Of a stretch of DNA of 64,000 nt, positions 11,003 through 23,021 are shown piece by piece (position 1 is the stretch's first letter; each line of letters starts with the position of its first letter). Position numbers and translations under genes: made by a program. Where the stretch lies: NCBI RefSeq assembly GCF_000275845.1, contig NW_006766897.1, forward strand, positions 548,321 through 612,320. Direction: 5' to 3'. Origin of the DNA: Dichomitus squalens LYAD-421 SS1 (Eukaryota > Basidiomycota > Agaricomycetes > Polyporales > Polyporaceae). The notes beneath the pieces were generated by a model that saw nothing but the letters and a program-made list of their open reading frames with translations, had not been told where the DNA came from and made no database searches.

Positions 11003-11980
11003 ATGTCCATCGTCGAGTCTGAGCTCGTCCAGCCTGGAGCGGAGGCCGAGCAAGTGTGCCTTCCAGAGCATTGCTTCCACAGCTTCGACACCCTCTTCTG
11101 CGCACTTACGTCCTCCAAGCCCATCCCGCCCAAGTTCCCCGATGGCAAATAGTATGTCCTCACGATGGTAGCTCAAGAATAGAGCCGTCAGTTGATGCCC
11201 TCAGCCCGCTCTTCGTGACATGGAACACGCGACCGTCGCGCCCGGGGAAGTCCCCTAGGCTCCGGGGGTGCATCGGCACTTTTGAGCCCCAACCGCTACG
11301 AGATGGTTTGGCAGAGTATGCACTCATCAGTGCGTTCCGTGACCATAGGTTCAGGAAGATCGAAGAGTCGGAGCTCGAGTCTCTCGAATGCGCGTACGTC
11401 CGCCACTCTCTCTCCCCCGAAGTACTAACTGATGTGTTAATAACCAATACGCCGCCGCCGCCCTTCGAACCCACCCCGGACCACCATCTCCTCTCGTCCG
11501 TCCCCCCATTCCTCTGATTGGCCCCGTGATCGTCTGTGGCCGTTCTATGGGCACTCGCGTTCGCATCCCACACGCAGAGTGTCGCTCCTCATGGACTTCG
11601 AGGACGCGGAGAACTACCTCGACTGGACGGTCGGCGTGCACGGCATCCAGATCTCCTTCCCGCACCCGTCCCTGATCCCCATCGCGCCCTCGCCCTCCTC
11701 CGCGCCCTCCCCGCTCGCGTCCGAGTCCGCGAGCTCGCTGCCCACGCTGGGCAAGCTCAAGCACTCCTTCTCCGCGACGTACCTCCCCGAGGTCGCGGAG
11801 GAGCAGGGCTGGGACCAGGTCGAGGCGATCGACAGCGCGATCCGCAAGGCGGGGTGGAACGGGCGCATCTCCGAGGACCTCCGCCGCGCGGTCAAGGTGC
11901 GCAGGTACCAGAGCCAGCACTGCTCAGTCACCTGGGAGGAGTACGCCCGCTGGAGGACCGCGAACGGGGGCGACCTGTAA
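11003..11980 (+). CDS. AMMECR1-family protein
   Basis: Three exons start MSIVESELVQPGAEAEQVC. The joins FPDGK-YPLFVTWNTR (intron about 11151-11208) and LESLECA-VSLLMDFEDAENY (intron about 11393-11578) keep frame. The diagnostic motif LRGCIGTFEPQPLRDGLAEY is present, followed by AFRDHRFRKIEESELESLEC and the C-terminal WNGRISEDLRRAVKVRRYQS. A Ser/Pro-rich insert sits after GIQISFPHP. AMMECR1 proteins are found in all domains. Their molecular function is poorly known, though structural work shows a conserved putative active or binding site around the LRGCIG segment. The total of about 240 aa is typical. The first ATG in strong context was chosen over the in-frame one at 10877. Confidence 0.9.
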
Positions 11981-12292
11981 TTGTTTGCTCCTCCGTATGC
12001 CGCGTCGTGACGTCCCTCATGATCATCCTTACGGTAGAGTTCGCGTGCGCTCTTCGAACTCGTGGAGCTCGTTTGTGTGCCTGCGAAGGTGAACTTCAGG
12101 ACCTCGATTTCAGAGACTCGTGTCGGGATTTCGGGGGACTGCCCTCTTTGCTTATCCGTGTAGTGAACTATTCTGGGCAGCTCAGCAGCAGTACACAATG
12201 AATGGACTGTACCATATAGATTGTCTCCATTACGGTGATCATAGCATACTTATCTGTGGTGTGGATGCGGATATGTTGAATGTACAATATGG
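11981..12292. other. Convergent intergenic region
   Basis: This stretch lies between the stop of the AMMECR1 gene (plus) and the stop of the PPR gene (minus). It is presumably two overlapping or adjoining 3' UTRs. Nothing else was seen. Confidence 0.4.
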
Positions 12293-14221
12293 TCATGGAT
12301 CCTTGTACCGATCCCGACTCGTGCGCACGCCTTCAAAATACCGCAAGTCAAACTGCTCCTCGTAGATCTTCGCCCGAAACACTTCTATCCTACCGTCCCA
12401 TACCGTCCCGTACCGCTCCGCAAGCTTCTCCCACACATTGCGCAACAGAGCCCGGTCATACCCACTCGCTATGGCAAACGCGACCAAGAGCCAGTACACG
12501 GTTCGGCTGCTCGGCCGCGCCTCCTGTGGAAGATCGATGAAGTTGTCGAACAGGGTGCGGAGTTGGTCAAGGGTCCACACTTCTGAGTGCCGCTTCTCGT
12601 GGGGTTCCGCTGCGCTGAGAGTCCTACACGAGTGCTCCGGGAGGACGGCGTGGCGCGCAAACCCCAGGAAGAGAGCGCGGAAGATGGGAAGAATGGGGTT
12701 CGGAAGCACTGGGCCCGACAAGCGCATGTCCACGTCCTCGAGCTTCCCCGTGACGCGGTGGGGAGAGGTCATCATGTGCTCGAGCACGACGAGGGATTCG
12801 CGGAGCCGTCCGCGATAGGCGTACACCTGAATGAGGGTGTAGTACGTGACTGCGTCCGGCTTGAGATGGGGTAGGATCGTGAGGTCCTCGAGTTCGTCGA
12901 GTTCCCTGACGGCGTCTTGGTAGTCAGCTCGACTCTCTGGTGAGTCTCCCACTCCTGCGAGCAGATGATGTCGGAGAATGCGATAGATGAGTGCAGCGAT
13001 GTCCAGTCTGCCGTTCCGACCGTATGCCCATAGACACATATTGACCCCGTCCAAACCGAGTACGAAGCCATTTGACTTCATGCGCCCCAGGGTGGCACGC
13101 ACGCCAGATAACCTCCCACGATTAGCATAGTATCGCAGATAGGTGAATAGAGTAGAGCGGTTCGGAGGCAGCCCGGAGTTGAGGAGCTCCGCTTCAGCTT
13201 TGTGAAGCAGATACTCCTTCCGTGTAGCCGCCGCGATGGCGAGGAGGGTAGTATACGTCACGATGTCTGGTGCGACAGGCTGGGAGGCGACGCGCGAGTG
13301 GTCGTGCAGAGGAACGTACGGTTCGTCGGAGAGAGACGCTCCCGGTGCCCGGTTAGCGACCATGTCTTGGTAGACGTTGAAGGACGAGTTGAAATCCGCC
13401 ACCCTCGTCTTGTGCCATCCGCTTCCCGCAGCGTCTATGAGCGCGTTCCACTCCCACAGCCTGACTTGTCCACCAGTGTGATATACCGTGCTGAGAACGG
13501 AGAGAAGGCGAAGAAACGTCGTTTGGGTGCGTGTCCTCGACGGTGGTACCCACTCCGAACGAGTCACAAGGCGAGAGGCGAAGCCATGAAGGTATTTCTG
13601 GGGGATAGGCTGCTTGAGGCAGGAAGGGCAGTCCTGCAGAAGCTCCTGGTATGTCTTCCACGCATCATCGAGGTCTGGGCATTTGACCAACTTCTCGTAC
13701 AAGCTCCAACGGCGTGAGCGCTCCTGGAGGATCCCCCGTCTGCGAACTGCACTGGGGCTGAGGTTTCGCACGGCGGGCTTGGGTGGCTGTTGGGGTAGCT
13801 GAGCACCCTTTGACGGTTGATGTTCTTGAACGGGCTTGAGTGCGACCCGCGGTTTGAGGACGGCGGCCTTCAAGGCCAAGATCATCTCCTTATTAGTGGT
13901 GAGGTGGGTACGACGGGGTGACGCAGCCTTCGACTTCTTTTTCGGTTTGGTGCGTGACGCAGACGTAGAGGTTGAAGATTTGGCTTCGGGAACGGGAAAC
14001 GTGTGAGGGGGGACGGGGGAGGTGGACTTAGGGGAGCCACCCGACGTGGGTACTCTGCTGGCCATCTGCACCGTGGTCGTCGAGTGAGGGCGAGGCATAT
14101 CACTGATGGGTAGCAGGGTTTCATGGCCAGGCAGCCTGCGTAGGACCTGATGACTTCGATAGAGGGTATAGCGCGAGATCCCATAAGTGAACGTGAGGCC
14201 CACATAGGACGCTCTCAGCAT
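12293..14221 (-). CDS. Pentatricopeptide repeat (PPR) protein, probably mitochondrial
   Basis: A single uninterrupted exon of 642 codons starts at the ATG at 14221. The first 40 residues are rich in R, S, T and Y with no acidic residue until about position 34, consistent with a mitochondrial presequence. A low-complexity K/S/P-rich stretch and a basic block follow. The middle and C-terminal parts contain PPR-type helices, for example PDIVTYTTLLAIAAA, NRSTLFTYLRYYANRGRLSG and PDAVTYYTLIQVYAYRGRLR. Such proteins bind organellar RNA for processing, stability or translation. The particular target cannot be read from the sequence. The next gene on the same strand is RPL3, 615 bp upstream. Confidence 0.85.
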   Translation of the reverse strand: MLRASYVGLTFTYGISRYTLYRSHQVLRRLPGHETLLPISDMPRPHSTTTVQMASRVPTSGGSPKSTSPVPPHTFPVPEAKSSTSTSASRTKPKKKSKAASPRRTHLTTNKEMILALKAAVLKPRVALKPVQEHQPSKGAQLPQQPPKPAVRNLSPSAVRRRGILQERSRRWSLYEKLVKCPDLDDAWKTYQELLQDCPSCLKQPIPQKYLHGFASRLVTRSEWVPPSRTRTQTTFLRLLSVLSTVYHTGGQVRLWEWNALIDAAGSGWHKTRVADFNSSFNVYQDMVANRAPGASLSDEPYVPLHDHSRVASQPVAPDIVTYTTLLAIAAATRKEYLLHKAEAELLNSGLPPNRSTLFTYLRYYANRGRLSGVRATLGRMKSNGFVLGLDGVNMCLWAYGRNGRLDIAALIYRILRHHLLAGVGDSPESRADYQDAVRELDELEDLTILPHLKPDAVTYYTLIQVYAYRGRLRESLVVLEHMMTSPHRVTGKLEDVDMRLSGPVLPNPILPIFRALFLGFARHAVLPEHSCRTLSAAEPHEKRHSEVWTLDQLRTLFDNFIDLPQEARPSSRTVYWLLVAFAIASGYDRALLRNVWEKLAERYGTVWDGRIEVFRAKIYEEQFDLRYFEGVRTSRDRYKDP

Positions 14222-14836
14222 CAATGCAACGTCCAGTCATCCTGAGGAATTTTGGAAGTCAGCACGCCGCAGAACTCCTCACTCCTCCAACACTACTCAC
14301 CGCGACACGACAAGCCAGCGCAACCGAGTGTAGAGGCGGTAACGCGCCAGCGTGCTGCCGTCGTAACTCCTGCATGAACGCATTTCATGTCCACAACACT
14401 GCAGCTGAAGCAACTGTAACAACCAACCTCGCACGGTCGTAAGAACACCAGACAGACGTGTCTGGATGGTCCGGAGGTGATGGACGCGTACGGTCGAGAA
14501 CAGCGAGTCTCGTCGCCGGCGTCACTCACATTTTCGCAGTGTGTCGGGCGCTTCTATCAATGCCCATCTTCTGATTGGCTCCTACACTCGACGTCTTCCC
14601 AGGACGTTGTCCGTGGCTCATGCAGAACTGGTCGATTTCAAGCCGACGAACTGAGCGAACACACGACATGTCGATCACTTACAACGTCAAGTACGCAGAT
14701 TCACACAGCACGCAGAGTTCAGATATGATGTACAACCGAGATGTTGCATGGCGTATCATGTCATTGGGCAATACGAAGCATAGTGTGGATGATGCAGTAT
14801 AACGGTAGAGCGAATAGTACGTAAAGCGACACCAAA
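14222..14836. other. Intergenic, RPL3 3' end and PPR promoter
   Basis: No gene was recognised. Short frames on both strands here lack family resemblance. Confidence 0.4.
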
Positions 14837-16344
14837 TCAAGCCCGGGCCTTGAGCGTTCCAAGGAACGCGGCCTTTTCCTCGAAGGTCTGGAACGCGCCG
14901 TGCTGCAAGCCCAAGACTGTGAGCCAAAAGTGCACCTGTCATGGACAACAAATCGCCACTTACGCCGAACTTGGACGACGTGTCGATGAACTTGAGCTGG
15001 ACCTTCTCGAGGTCCCGACGAGAGGTGTGAACCATGAGCGACTTGCGGATGGTGATGACACGCTTCTTAGTTCCAGGGATGGAACCCTTGAGCATGAGGT
15101 AGTCGTTCTTGACGATACCGTAGTGGGGGAAGCCACCCAGGGGAGTGATGGTCTTCTTAGTAATGTCGTGCTCGGTCGAGGCGTTGCCATCGTCTTCGCC
15201 ACGGCCGATGCGGTAGATCTTCTTGTTGAGTTCGGTACGGTGATGGTAACCGTCTACGCACATAGGTTAGCTATCGTCTCATGGATTTGCAGCGATGTAG
15301 TGTTTGCTCACTTTGACCAGCACGAGCAACGGAGAACATGACCTTAGACGGATGCCAGGCACCGATACAAGCAACCTTGCGAAGACCCTTGTGAGTCTTG
15401 CGAGGAAGCTTTTTGGTACCCCAACGGTGGGTGACACCCTCGAAACCGTGACCCTTCGTCACCGCGATGACATCGACGACCTCGTCCTGCTCGAAGACGC
15501 TGCTGACCTCGACGGGCTTCTCGAACAGACCGTGCGCGAACTCGACCTTGTCCACAACAGAGCCACCGTTAACCTGGATCTCCATGAGGTGGGCCTTCTT
15601 CTGGGAGAGACCGGTCTTGCGGATCTGGGTGTGGGCAAGAACACGGACAACGGTGCAGTACTTGCGGATACGCTCGAGCTCGCGGGCGATCGACTTGCCG
15701 CCGTCCTCCGCGTGCTTCTTAGCGTAGCGGGTGAACGCCTTCTTCTTCGAGCGGTACCAGTTCTTGTAAAACCGACGTTTAAGCTCGTCGGAGAGGTGGG
15801 AGGCCCAGACGGTGGTAAGGGTTCGGAGACCACGAGGAGTCTCGACGTAACCAACAACACCGACAACAATGAGTGGGGGAGTCTCGACGATTGTGACCGC
15901 CTCCACGACCTCGCGCTTGTGCATCTCTGCGAACTCGCCGTGAGCCGGGGATCGAAGGTTGAGACTTCCAATGGTACGCACTGGATCCAGGACGCTCAAG
16001 ATCACGAACAACGTGGGTCATGCCCGCCTTGTAGCCCAAAATGGCCGTCAAGTGGACGGGTTTCTTGGGGTCATCCTATCACAGAGATTCCTCCTTACAC
16101 TCTCCTACTCCAAGCACGCGATGAAACATACCTTAGGAAAGGCCTTGACCTTTCCGCGATGGCGCGCAGCACGCTTGCGGGGCAGGAAACCAAGCGAACC
16201 GTGACGGGGGGCTTCGTACTAGAGGGATAAAGTCAATAAATTGCTTCATTGCCCTCCAGTCTCATCCTGTACAGACCTTACGGTGACTGTGAAGAGAACA
16301 TCAGCGACATCGACGAGTACATGCACTTTAGTTACTTACCTCAT
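14837..16344 (-). CDS. RPL3: 60S ribosomal protein uL3
   Basis: Seven coding exons give about 390 aa. Exon 1 is only ATGAG (16340-16344), exon 2 is a 10-nt microexon (16277-16286), and exon 3 starts TACGAAGCC, together giving [20 protein letters not shown]. Later landmarks are [80 protein letters not shown], and the last exon [20 protein letters not shown]. These cover all signature regions of eukaryotic uL3, the large-subunit protein that reaches the peptidyl transferase centre. All introns have GT/AG ends and keep frame. The tiny 5' exons mean automatic annotation may start the gene at a wrong ATG. Confidence 0.96.
16277..16286 (-). other. RPL3: 10-nt microexon of RPL3
   Basis: TCACCGTAAG is bounded by CTCTTCACAG upstream and GTCTGTACAG downstream on the minus strand. 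It links ATGAG (exon 1) with TACGAAGCC (exon 3) to encode the invariant SHRK start of uL3. Confidence 0.85.
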
Positions 16345-17534
16345 TTTGAGGGCGGATCTTGAGGGCGTCGGTATCGTTCAGGACGTCGACAACAGAATGT
16401 ATCAAAGGCGGCAGCGGTGGCTGAGGGTACTATACAGTTCTACCCCAAACAGGAAGGGAATCCCTCAAGATCCGATCGTCCCTGCAGATCGGACTATCTG
16501 ATCTATCGGGGTTGGCGCAGCGTCTAATCTAATAAGTAATCCTGCCCTTGCGCTGTAGCTTCTGCAAAATTCATGAGCTTGCCCTCGATGCGTGCTCATT
16601 CCCGAAAGTCAACTTGCATGCGATGATATCTACTGTGCTATAGAATGACTGAGTGCGCAGGACAGTACTTAGGGTCCGGCTCACAAGGTCAGCGAACTAT
16701 GTACAGATATTGTCGATGCCTCAACATCGTGCGCGAATATCTGGCTGGGGTTAACACCTGGGCCTCATCATCAGGATTCATGTGTGCTAAGAGAATGCAA
16801 CCCGAGCACAGACTGAACGCCCCTTAAGAAAATTGCTCGTTTCAGCATCATTTTGGGGGTTAGTGCTCTCTCCAGGGAGTGAAGAACCAGGGCGCAGGGG
16901 CTTAACCACTCGACTACTTCGTGGGAGTTTCCCTAAAGGCAAAGCGTAACAAGCCATACGAAAACGGCCTCGAAGAAGCCCTCGAGGAGTCCAAATGTCG
17001 TCATGCACTAGTGTAGTACTAGGTTAGGTATGATTCCGATGTGCCCATAGCTACCTAGGAATATCTTGTTATATGAATGGAGTGTACTCTGAATGAACCA
17101 GTCGTGCAGTAATATACCGGGAAGTACGAGCCTGTAGAGGAGCATCATGCTCCAGTCCTCGAGAAGTCTACACCAATCCGTATTGTGTACTACATTATTC
17201 GTGCTATTCCATCTGTCAATAATACGTTCCGTTTGCGGCCATCTGTGACTCCTGATAATGTTCACTGCCAATTTCGAATGTTGTGAGTGGTGCATTTAAG
17301 TGCACTCGTCTTACAGACGGACGCTGGCAGATGTGTCGGAATTGCCTAAAACGCGCTCGTCACAGACTGCGTCACATATTTAGCGCCTGTAGAGAGACGT
17401 GACGGTGGCAGAGTCGCCCGCGGTCGTCCGACCGACTCTCACCATCGGACCCGTTGACGAGCTTGGCCTCGTACCCGTCCTCGCGACGGTTTTCATTCTC
17501 TCCTCACAGTCTCCTCTGTAAAATTCTACGCGTC
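16345..17534. other. Divergent promoter region between RPL3 and MRC1
   Basis: This 1.2-kb region holds both promoters. A minus-strand stretch around 16860-16935 contains GTCGAGTGGTTAAG, which looks like a Pol III A-box, but no tRNA cloverleaf can be folded. No protein gene was seen. Confidence 0.4.
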
Positions 17535-20500
17535 ATGGTGGAAGGGTCTGCCCCCATAATCAAGCGAGCCGCGAGAACTTACGGGAAACCGCGAAAGATC
17601 TCATTCGATGACACCTCCTTCGACGACGCAAATACAAGCCTCGACACACACGATGACGCCGAAACATCCCAGACATTCAGTACTGGCGATGAGCTACCAC
17701 CTAACTCTGACGCATTCGACGCGCCGAACACGTCGTTTTCCCCCGGACACGCGTTGGACGATGATGACGACGGACTCGCAGTATATGAATACGACTGGCA
17801 GAAGAAACTGAGGGAGATGCGCCAGCAAGATGACGACGAGGAAGATAACAATGATTCAGCCCCAACAGCAACTAAAGTGGCCACGACGCAAGGCGATGTC
17901 CCAGAAGCCCAACCGACCCGTCCCGCATCCCCCGCCGACACACACCGTGACATGTCAAGCAGGTTCGGTGGCTCACTATCCTCTTTGACAAACTCTTCCC
18001 AGCCCTCTGCTACGCATCTCGATAGAGACCCCTTTCGCATCGACTCCAGTCCTCCACCGGAAGACCAGTCGGATCACGACCGTCATCGTCCATCTACACC
18101 CCAGACATCTCCCCGACATCCTTTCGGCACACCGCTATTGGGTTCATCTTCTACTCCTCCCACGTCTATCGAGATGCCACCGGTAAAAGCAAAGGGTAAG
18201 GCACGCGCGACCGAGCTGTTGCAGCTGAACGGCGACGACGAGCTCGTGGGAAGCTCAAAGCCTTCAAAGAGGCCAGGTGCCAGTGGCAGGGGCAAGAAGA
18301 AAGACACAGGACGCGTCAAGGTCAGTTGAACCGAGCGTTTTCTCAAATCCTGCTTCTCACTATGTCCATCGCCTCCAATTAACACAGGCACCGACCAAGA
18401 AGGAGCGCATTGAAACCCAAAAGGCGACAGCGCGGATACTGGCCGACCAGCCCACATCAATAGCGCGCGTTCAGGCCAAGGCGCTCACGCTCACCGCGCT
18501 CTTGGAGCGGTAAGAACCTCCTCTGCTCGCCAGCCGCGTCTCTGACCTCGAGCTACCGTAGCGTCAGCGTCCCAGTGCCACCACGAGCTAAGACGCCTCA
18601 AATCCCCACGTCCGATCCTATCCAATCCTCCTCTCCTGCCGTGGAACCCTTAGCCCCCAGTCCCGAAGCTGCCGAATCGTCCAAGAAAGCCTCGAAGGCC
18701 GTCACCTTCGTTGGGAACGGCCTACTTGGCACGGCCGAGTCCGAATCCGACGATGAAGACCTCCCAGACGCGCTCATGTTGGTCAAGCGGGCCAATGAGG
18801 CAGAGCAGGCCAGCAAAGTGCAGAAGCAGCTGCTCGAGATCAAGCAGCGCGCCCTCGCACGGCAACAGCAATCCAGGGCTGCGCCAGACGGTGACGACAG
18901 CGACCTCGAGATCGTGGACAACCCGGAGAGCGTCCTCCGAGACGAGGGCCAGGCTCGCCGCGTCATGCAGGCCCGCGGCGCCCGTCCATCCAAGGGCAGG
19001 GCGAACCAGCTCGCATTCGTCAGCCCCAATGCACGGAGGAAGAGTGCTGTGCATATTCCTACGGATGAGTCGCAGGCTCGGCACCTGCTGCAAGTCAATG
19101 CTGCCTCCGCTTTTGATCCAGTACCAGCCAAGGAGGCTAAGGAGGCGAAGTTGACTCACAGGGAGCTGAATCTGCTGATGCTTCAGCAAGCGGCCAAGCA
19201 GGCGCAGCAGCTCGACAGGGAGAAACAGGAGGACTGGAAGCGGCGTGGAGGGAGGCTGAAGACGCAGCCTGAGATGACTGCCACTGCGAAGCGTCCGGCA
19301 GAGATCTTTCAGGACATCTTGCAGAAACGACGGGCGGCCTCGGAAGTTGCAGGGGGAGAGGACGAGGACGAGAGCGACGAGGAGTGGCGGCCTGAAGATA
19401 ACGCGAATGAGGCTGAAGGCTCTGGACAGGGAGACGGGCAGGGCTCTGACAAGGAAGAAAGGCAACAGAGCACGGCGCCTATGGATGTCGACGACCAGGC
19501 AGACGACGAGGGGGAGGACGATAATCCCTTCCTCGTTCCCCGCTTCCGCAGGCCCGGCGGTCGTGCTCGCACTCTCGTTGCGACCCAGTCAGACGACGAG
19601 GATGATGCCGAGAACCGTCCCCCACTCCCGTCAGCCCTTGGACGTGTCCTCGTCCGCGACTCGTCCGTCCCGCTTGAAGTTGGCACTCTGACCCCGACCG
19701 AGATCGACTCCGAGATCCCCACGCTCGCTCACCGCAACTCGGTCTCCTCCATTGGAGACAACACGGACGGCAGCCGCACAGAGGATGGCACAGACAAGGA
19801 GAATGACGTGCAGCTGAGCTTCGATCGCGGGGAAGACAAGGAGAACACCAAGGTCCACTCTCCCATCGCTGCGATGTCGATGCGCCTCGGGCGCAGCTTC
19901 AGCACGCTGTTCGCCGACGATCTGCAATCGTCACCATCCGGTCCTTCGAGCCGGATCGGTCCTGACGGCGTCCGGTCACCGTTGAAGGAGCTGCCAAAGG
20001 ACGACGACGACGATCCCTTCGCCTTCACCCCCGGGCCGCCTCTCCGTCTTGGGGGAATGGGCGGTATGTCAAGTCTGGAGGCGTCGCCTATGGACTTTGG
20101 TGGTGGGGGCAACTTGCAGCCCGCTTTCTCACTGAAGGGCAAGGAGCGCGCCCGCGATGCCAGCCCTCTGGGCGAGCCCCTTAACCTTGATGGCGGGCTC
20201 GGTGGAGGTGGCTTCTCGCAGTTCGTCACCCAGGCAGGCGTAAATGAAACTCATTCCTCGTACCTTCCGCGGTACTGACCAGACGTCTGTATAGGGCGCA
20301 CGTGGTTTCGAACAGCTGAAGCGGATGGACGATGACATCGACTTGACGCCTGAACCCGGACTTCAGGCCGTCGTCGACGTCAGCAATACCTTCCGGAAGA
20401 AGGCGGACGAGATCTTCGAGAAGGAGCAGGCGGCCTTGGCAGAGCAAGGGCTAGCTGCGGCGAACAAGGAGGCATCTCCCGAGATGTTCGTGGATGCGAA

Positions 20501-22123
20501 TGGGTGAGGTCGACGTGCTTTGGCTCCGCATGCTGGTGCTCATGAATCCGTGTAGCTTCCTCACACAGACGCGTCCGACCGTCGACGATAGCCCTCTGCG
20601 CCTGACAACCCAGTTCACGCCTCGACTGCGCTTCTCTACGGCCTCTTCGCCTGGGAGCGTGCTCATGTCATCGGGCCTGAGGCAGCCACTAGCACCTCTC
20701 CTGACCCAGGACCCCGATGAATCGGACCTACCTACCCGGAGGCGACTGCGCAAGCGCGACAACTCCGTCTCTCCAGAGCGTATCCTGGCTGCGGCCCCGA
20801 AGAGGAACGTATATGACGTCCTCGGTAAACGCTCGTCTCCAAAGGGGAAGGGCAAAGGGAAGATCCCTGTCCGGTCAGAGTTCATCGAGGGCGAGGCGGA
20901 GGAGTCTGACGACGAGCGAACGTTTGGGTTCGGGGGTACCGTGAAGAAGCCTGACGACGAGGAAGAGGACGATGGAGAGGATCAGGACCAACCTCTGCCC
21001 GATCTGGTGGACGACAAGGAGATGGACCGGGATACCCTTGCGGAGGACGCTGTCCGAGAGAAGGATCGGTGAGTGAACGTTCATCACTTGCGAAGACCCT
21101 CAGTAGCCAACACCGTTTGTAGCGAGCTCCGGGAGATCGACGATAAGAATCTCGAGAAGCTCCATATGGACGCGGCCACAGGTAAATTACGAGTCAAACG
21201 GAGAGATCGCGGTATCGGTTTTGAAGACAGTGACTCCGAGGAGGAGGGGGAGAGGCGGCCGAGACCTAAGAAGGCGCGCAAGGACAACGATAACATCGCA
21301 GCACTAGGTATGTGTGGAAGCGTCTTCCCGGCCGGTTGCTCCGTCATGAGCTCGATTGGTTGACGTCTTTGGTAGCCAAGAGGCCGGAAACGCAGGCGTT
21401 CGCGAACGAGTATCGCGCGAATATGTACGACGATGAGAATGAGTTCGAGCACCTGAACAAGGATGCGATGGAGTTGGACCTGGAGCAGCCACAGCAGGTG
21501 GAGGAAGAGCCCGAGATTGTAGATGCGGCTCAAGTGCGTGAGCAGCTGAGAAAGGTCGCACGGGAGCGTCAGGTAGGTTGCTGCGACCCTGACAATCTTT
21601 GGTCCCAGTGATGCTAATGACGCTCTATAGATCGAGGACGCAAGGGTGTTCGACCCCGAAGACACCTCTTGGATCGAGACTGCCGTCGGGAGCGATGATG
21701 AGATGGAGGAAGAGCCTCGTGTGAGAGAAGTCTCAAACGAGGCAGTCCCCGCGCGCCGTCCGAATGCGGAAGAGCCCATGCAGGTGAGACGTGTTCGATT
21801 CATCATGTTATAGAACATAGTCACTCATCCCGGCATATCATCGCACCATTCAGAGCATGAGCTTCGGCATTGACGAGGCCAACCGCGCACGGATGGCCAA
21901 ATGGGCCAAGTCCGAGACGTCTTCACGCACCGCCGCGGTTGTTGGCCGCAACACAGGCGGATCGGCCGCGGTGACAGGGCACGGCAAGTCGAAGATGGGC
22001 GCTGGGTCGTTCAAGGCGCCCAGGGCCGCGGCGTCATCGTCTGTCACTGTCAAGTCATCCAAGATTAGCAGAGGGCCCAGTGTGCTGTCCGCGGTGTCAA
22101 GGCGGGACAAGTTCGCGAGCTAG
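17535..22123 (+). CDS. MRC1: Mrc1/claspin replication-checkpoint mediator
   Basis: About 1,360 aa in nine or ten exons, starting MVEGSAPIIKRAARTYGKPR. The protein is acidic and mostly disordered, as expected for Mrc1. The conserved MRC1-like domain lies around 20,300-20,600: GFEQLKRMDDDIDLTPEPGL, VVDVSNTFRKKADEIFEKEQ, then, across an intron, GFLTQTRP. An SQ/TQ-containing N-terminal half (for example TSQTF, TTQGD and SSQPS) is compatible with Mec1/Rad3 phosphorylation. The C-terminal exons are highly charged and end in a basic Ser-rich tail (AVSRRDKFAS). Mrc1 travels with the replisome (Tof1-Csm3) and activates the checkpoint kinase. The intron at about 20239 uses donor GTAAAT. An earlier in-frame start at 17454 seems less likely. 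Confidence 0.88.
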
Positions 22124-22654
22124 ATGTACTGTAGGTGTTGTCGGAGTACGGGACGATATCGACGTCGCGCTACATCGCTATCTATCTGCCCTAGGCTTAT
22201 GCATACCCATGTCGATATGTACGCTTCTTGTATGAGGTTTGTATAATAACACACATGTAGCTTGCCGAGCAATATGATAACACTTGACTCTTCAGGTATG
22301 CTGAAGGCGGCGTGGACATACCTTAGGTGGTCGTACGACAGCCTTGTGGGGTACGTGTGTGAAGTGTCCCACGGTTGGGAATGGGTCGGATAACACAATG
22401 TTGGGGGCGTATGCTAGCTGCAACAATTAACCAACAACAGGTATGAAGGAAGTCTCGGGGGTATGCAAACGAGACACAAGCAAAGCTCGAAGCATCTCTA
22501 GGGAAGTAGTGTGGTATACAGTCAATAATTTTGCTTTCCATATGCCCGCCCAAGCCGGGCTCCCCATGGTACGTTGCGTGGCGTTCGTGAGGAAGTAACG
22601 TTGAACGTGCGTGCGGCTCGACGGGCTTGGCCGGTTGAACTGCGCCTCCGGGTG
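22124..22654. other. Intergenic, MRC1 3' flank
   Basis: AT-richer than the neighbouring genes. No supported feature was seen. Confidence 0.35.
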
Positions 22655-23021
22655 TTATCCTGCTGGAGCTGCAGACACAGACGCAACGAGTATGAGTGTC
22701 TGACGGAGCGGGGCATCCTCGCCACAACATGTGAGAATAGAGCTGACCTTGTGCCTGAGCATTATGAGCTTGGCCATGCACGCGGGAGGGCCGGACTCGC
22801 GAAACGGGGTGCCTAAACATGGTGCGCTCAGGCTGTGAAGGGCTGGGGGGCACGCCACGAGAACAGGAGGCGGACTTACGGGACGCGACGACCGCCAGGC
22901 CGGCTTCGTGTGCATCGAGAAACTCATCTCCCCCGGTGATCAATGCCCATACGGAAGGGAAGCAGAGACAGGAAAGGAGGAGCGAGGCGAGGAACGACAA
23001 GAGGACGAGCATGCCGGGCAT
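22655..23021 (-). CDS. Possible small secreted protein, tentative
   Basis: From the ATG at 23021 the sequence reads MPGMLVLLSFLASLLLSCLC followed by FPSVWA, a good signal peptide. A mature part then starts LITGGDEFLDAHEAGLAVVA. A donor GTAAGT at about 22884 and an acceptor give PLHSLSAPCLGTPFRES in frame. A second intron (GTCAGC to CGTCAG) gives LRHK-TLILVASVSAAPAG and a stop at 22655, for about 100 aa. Two introns of normal size that both keep frame, plus the signal peptide, are the only support. I recognise no family. The same region is also open in other frames, so this may be chance. Confidence 0.25.

Noticed and set aside
16860..16935. tRNA-like sequence on the minus strand (GTCGAGTGGTTAAG followed by GGTTCTTCACTCC)
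   Set aside because: The A-box resembles a Ser/Leu tRNA, but the spacing to the B-box is too short and no anticodon, T or acceptor stems can be drawn. At best a decayed tRNA fragment.
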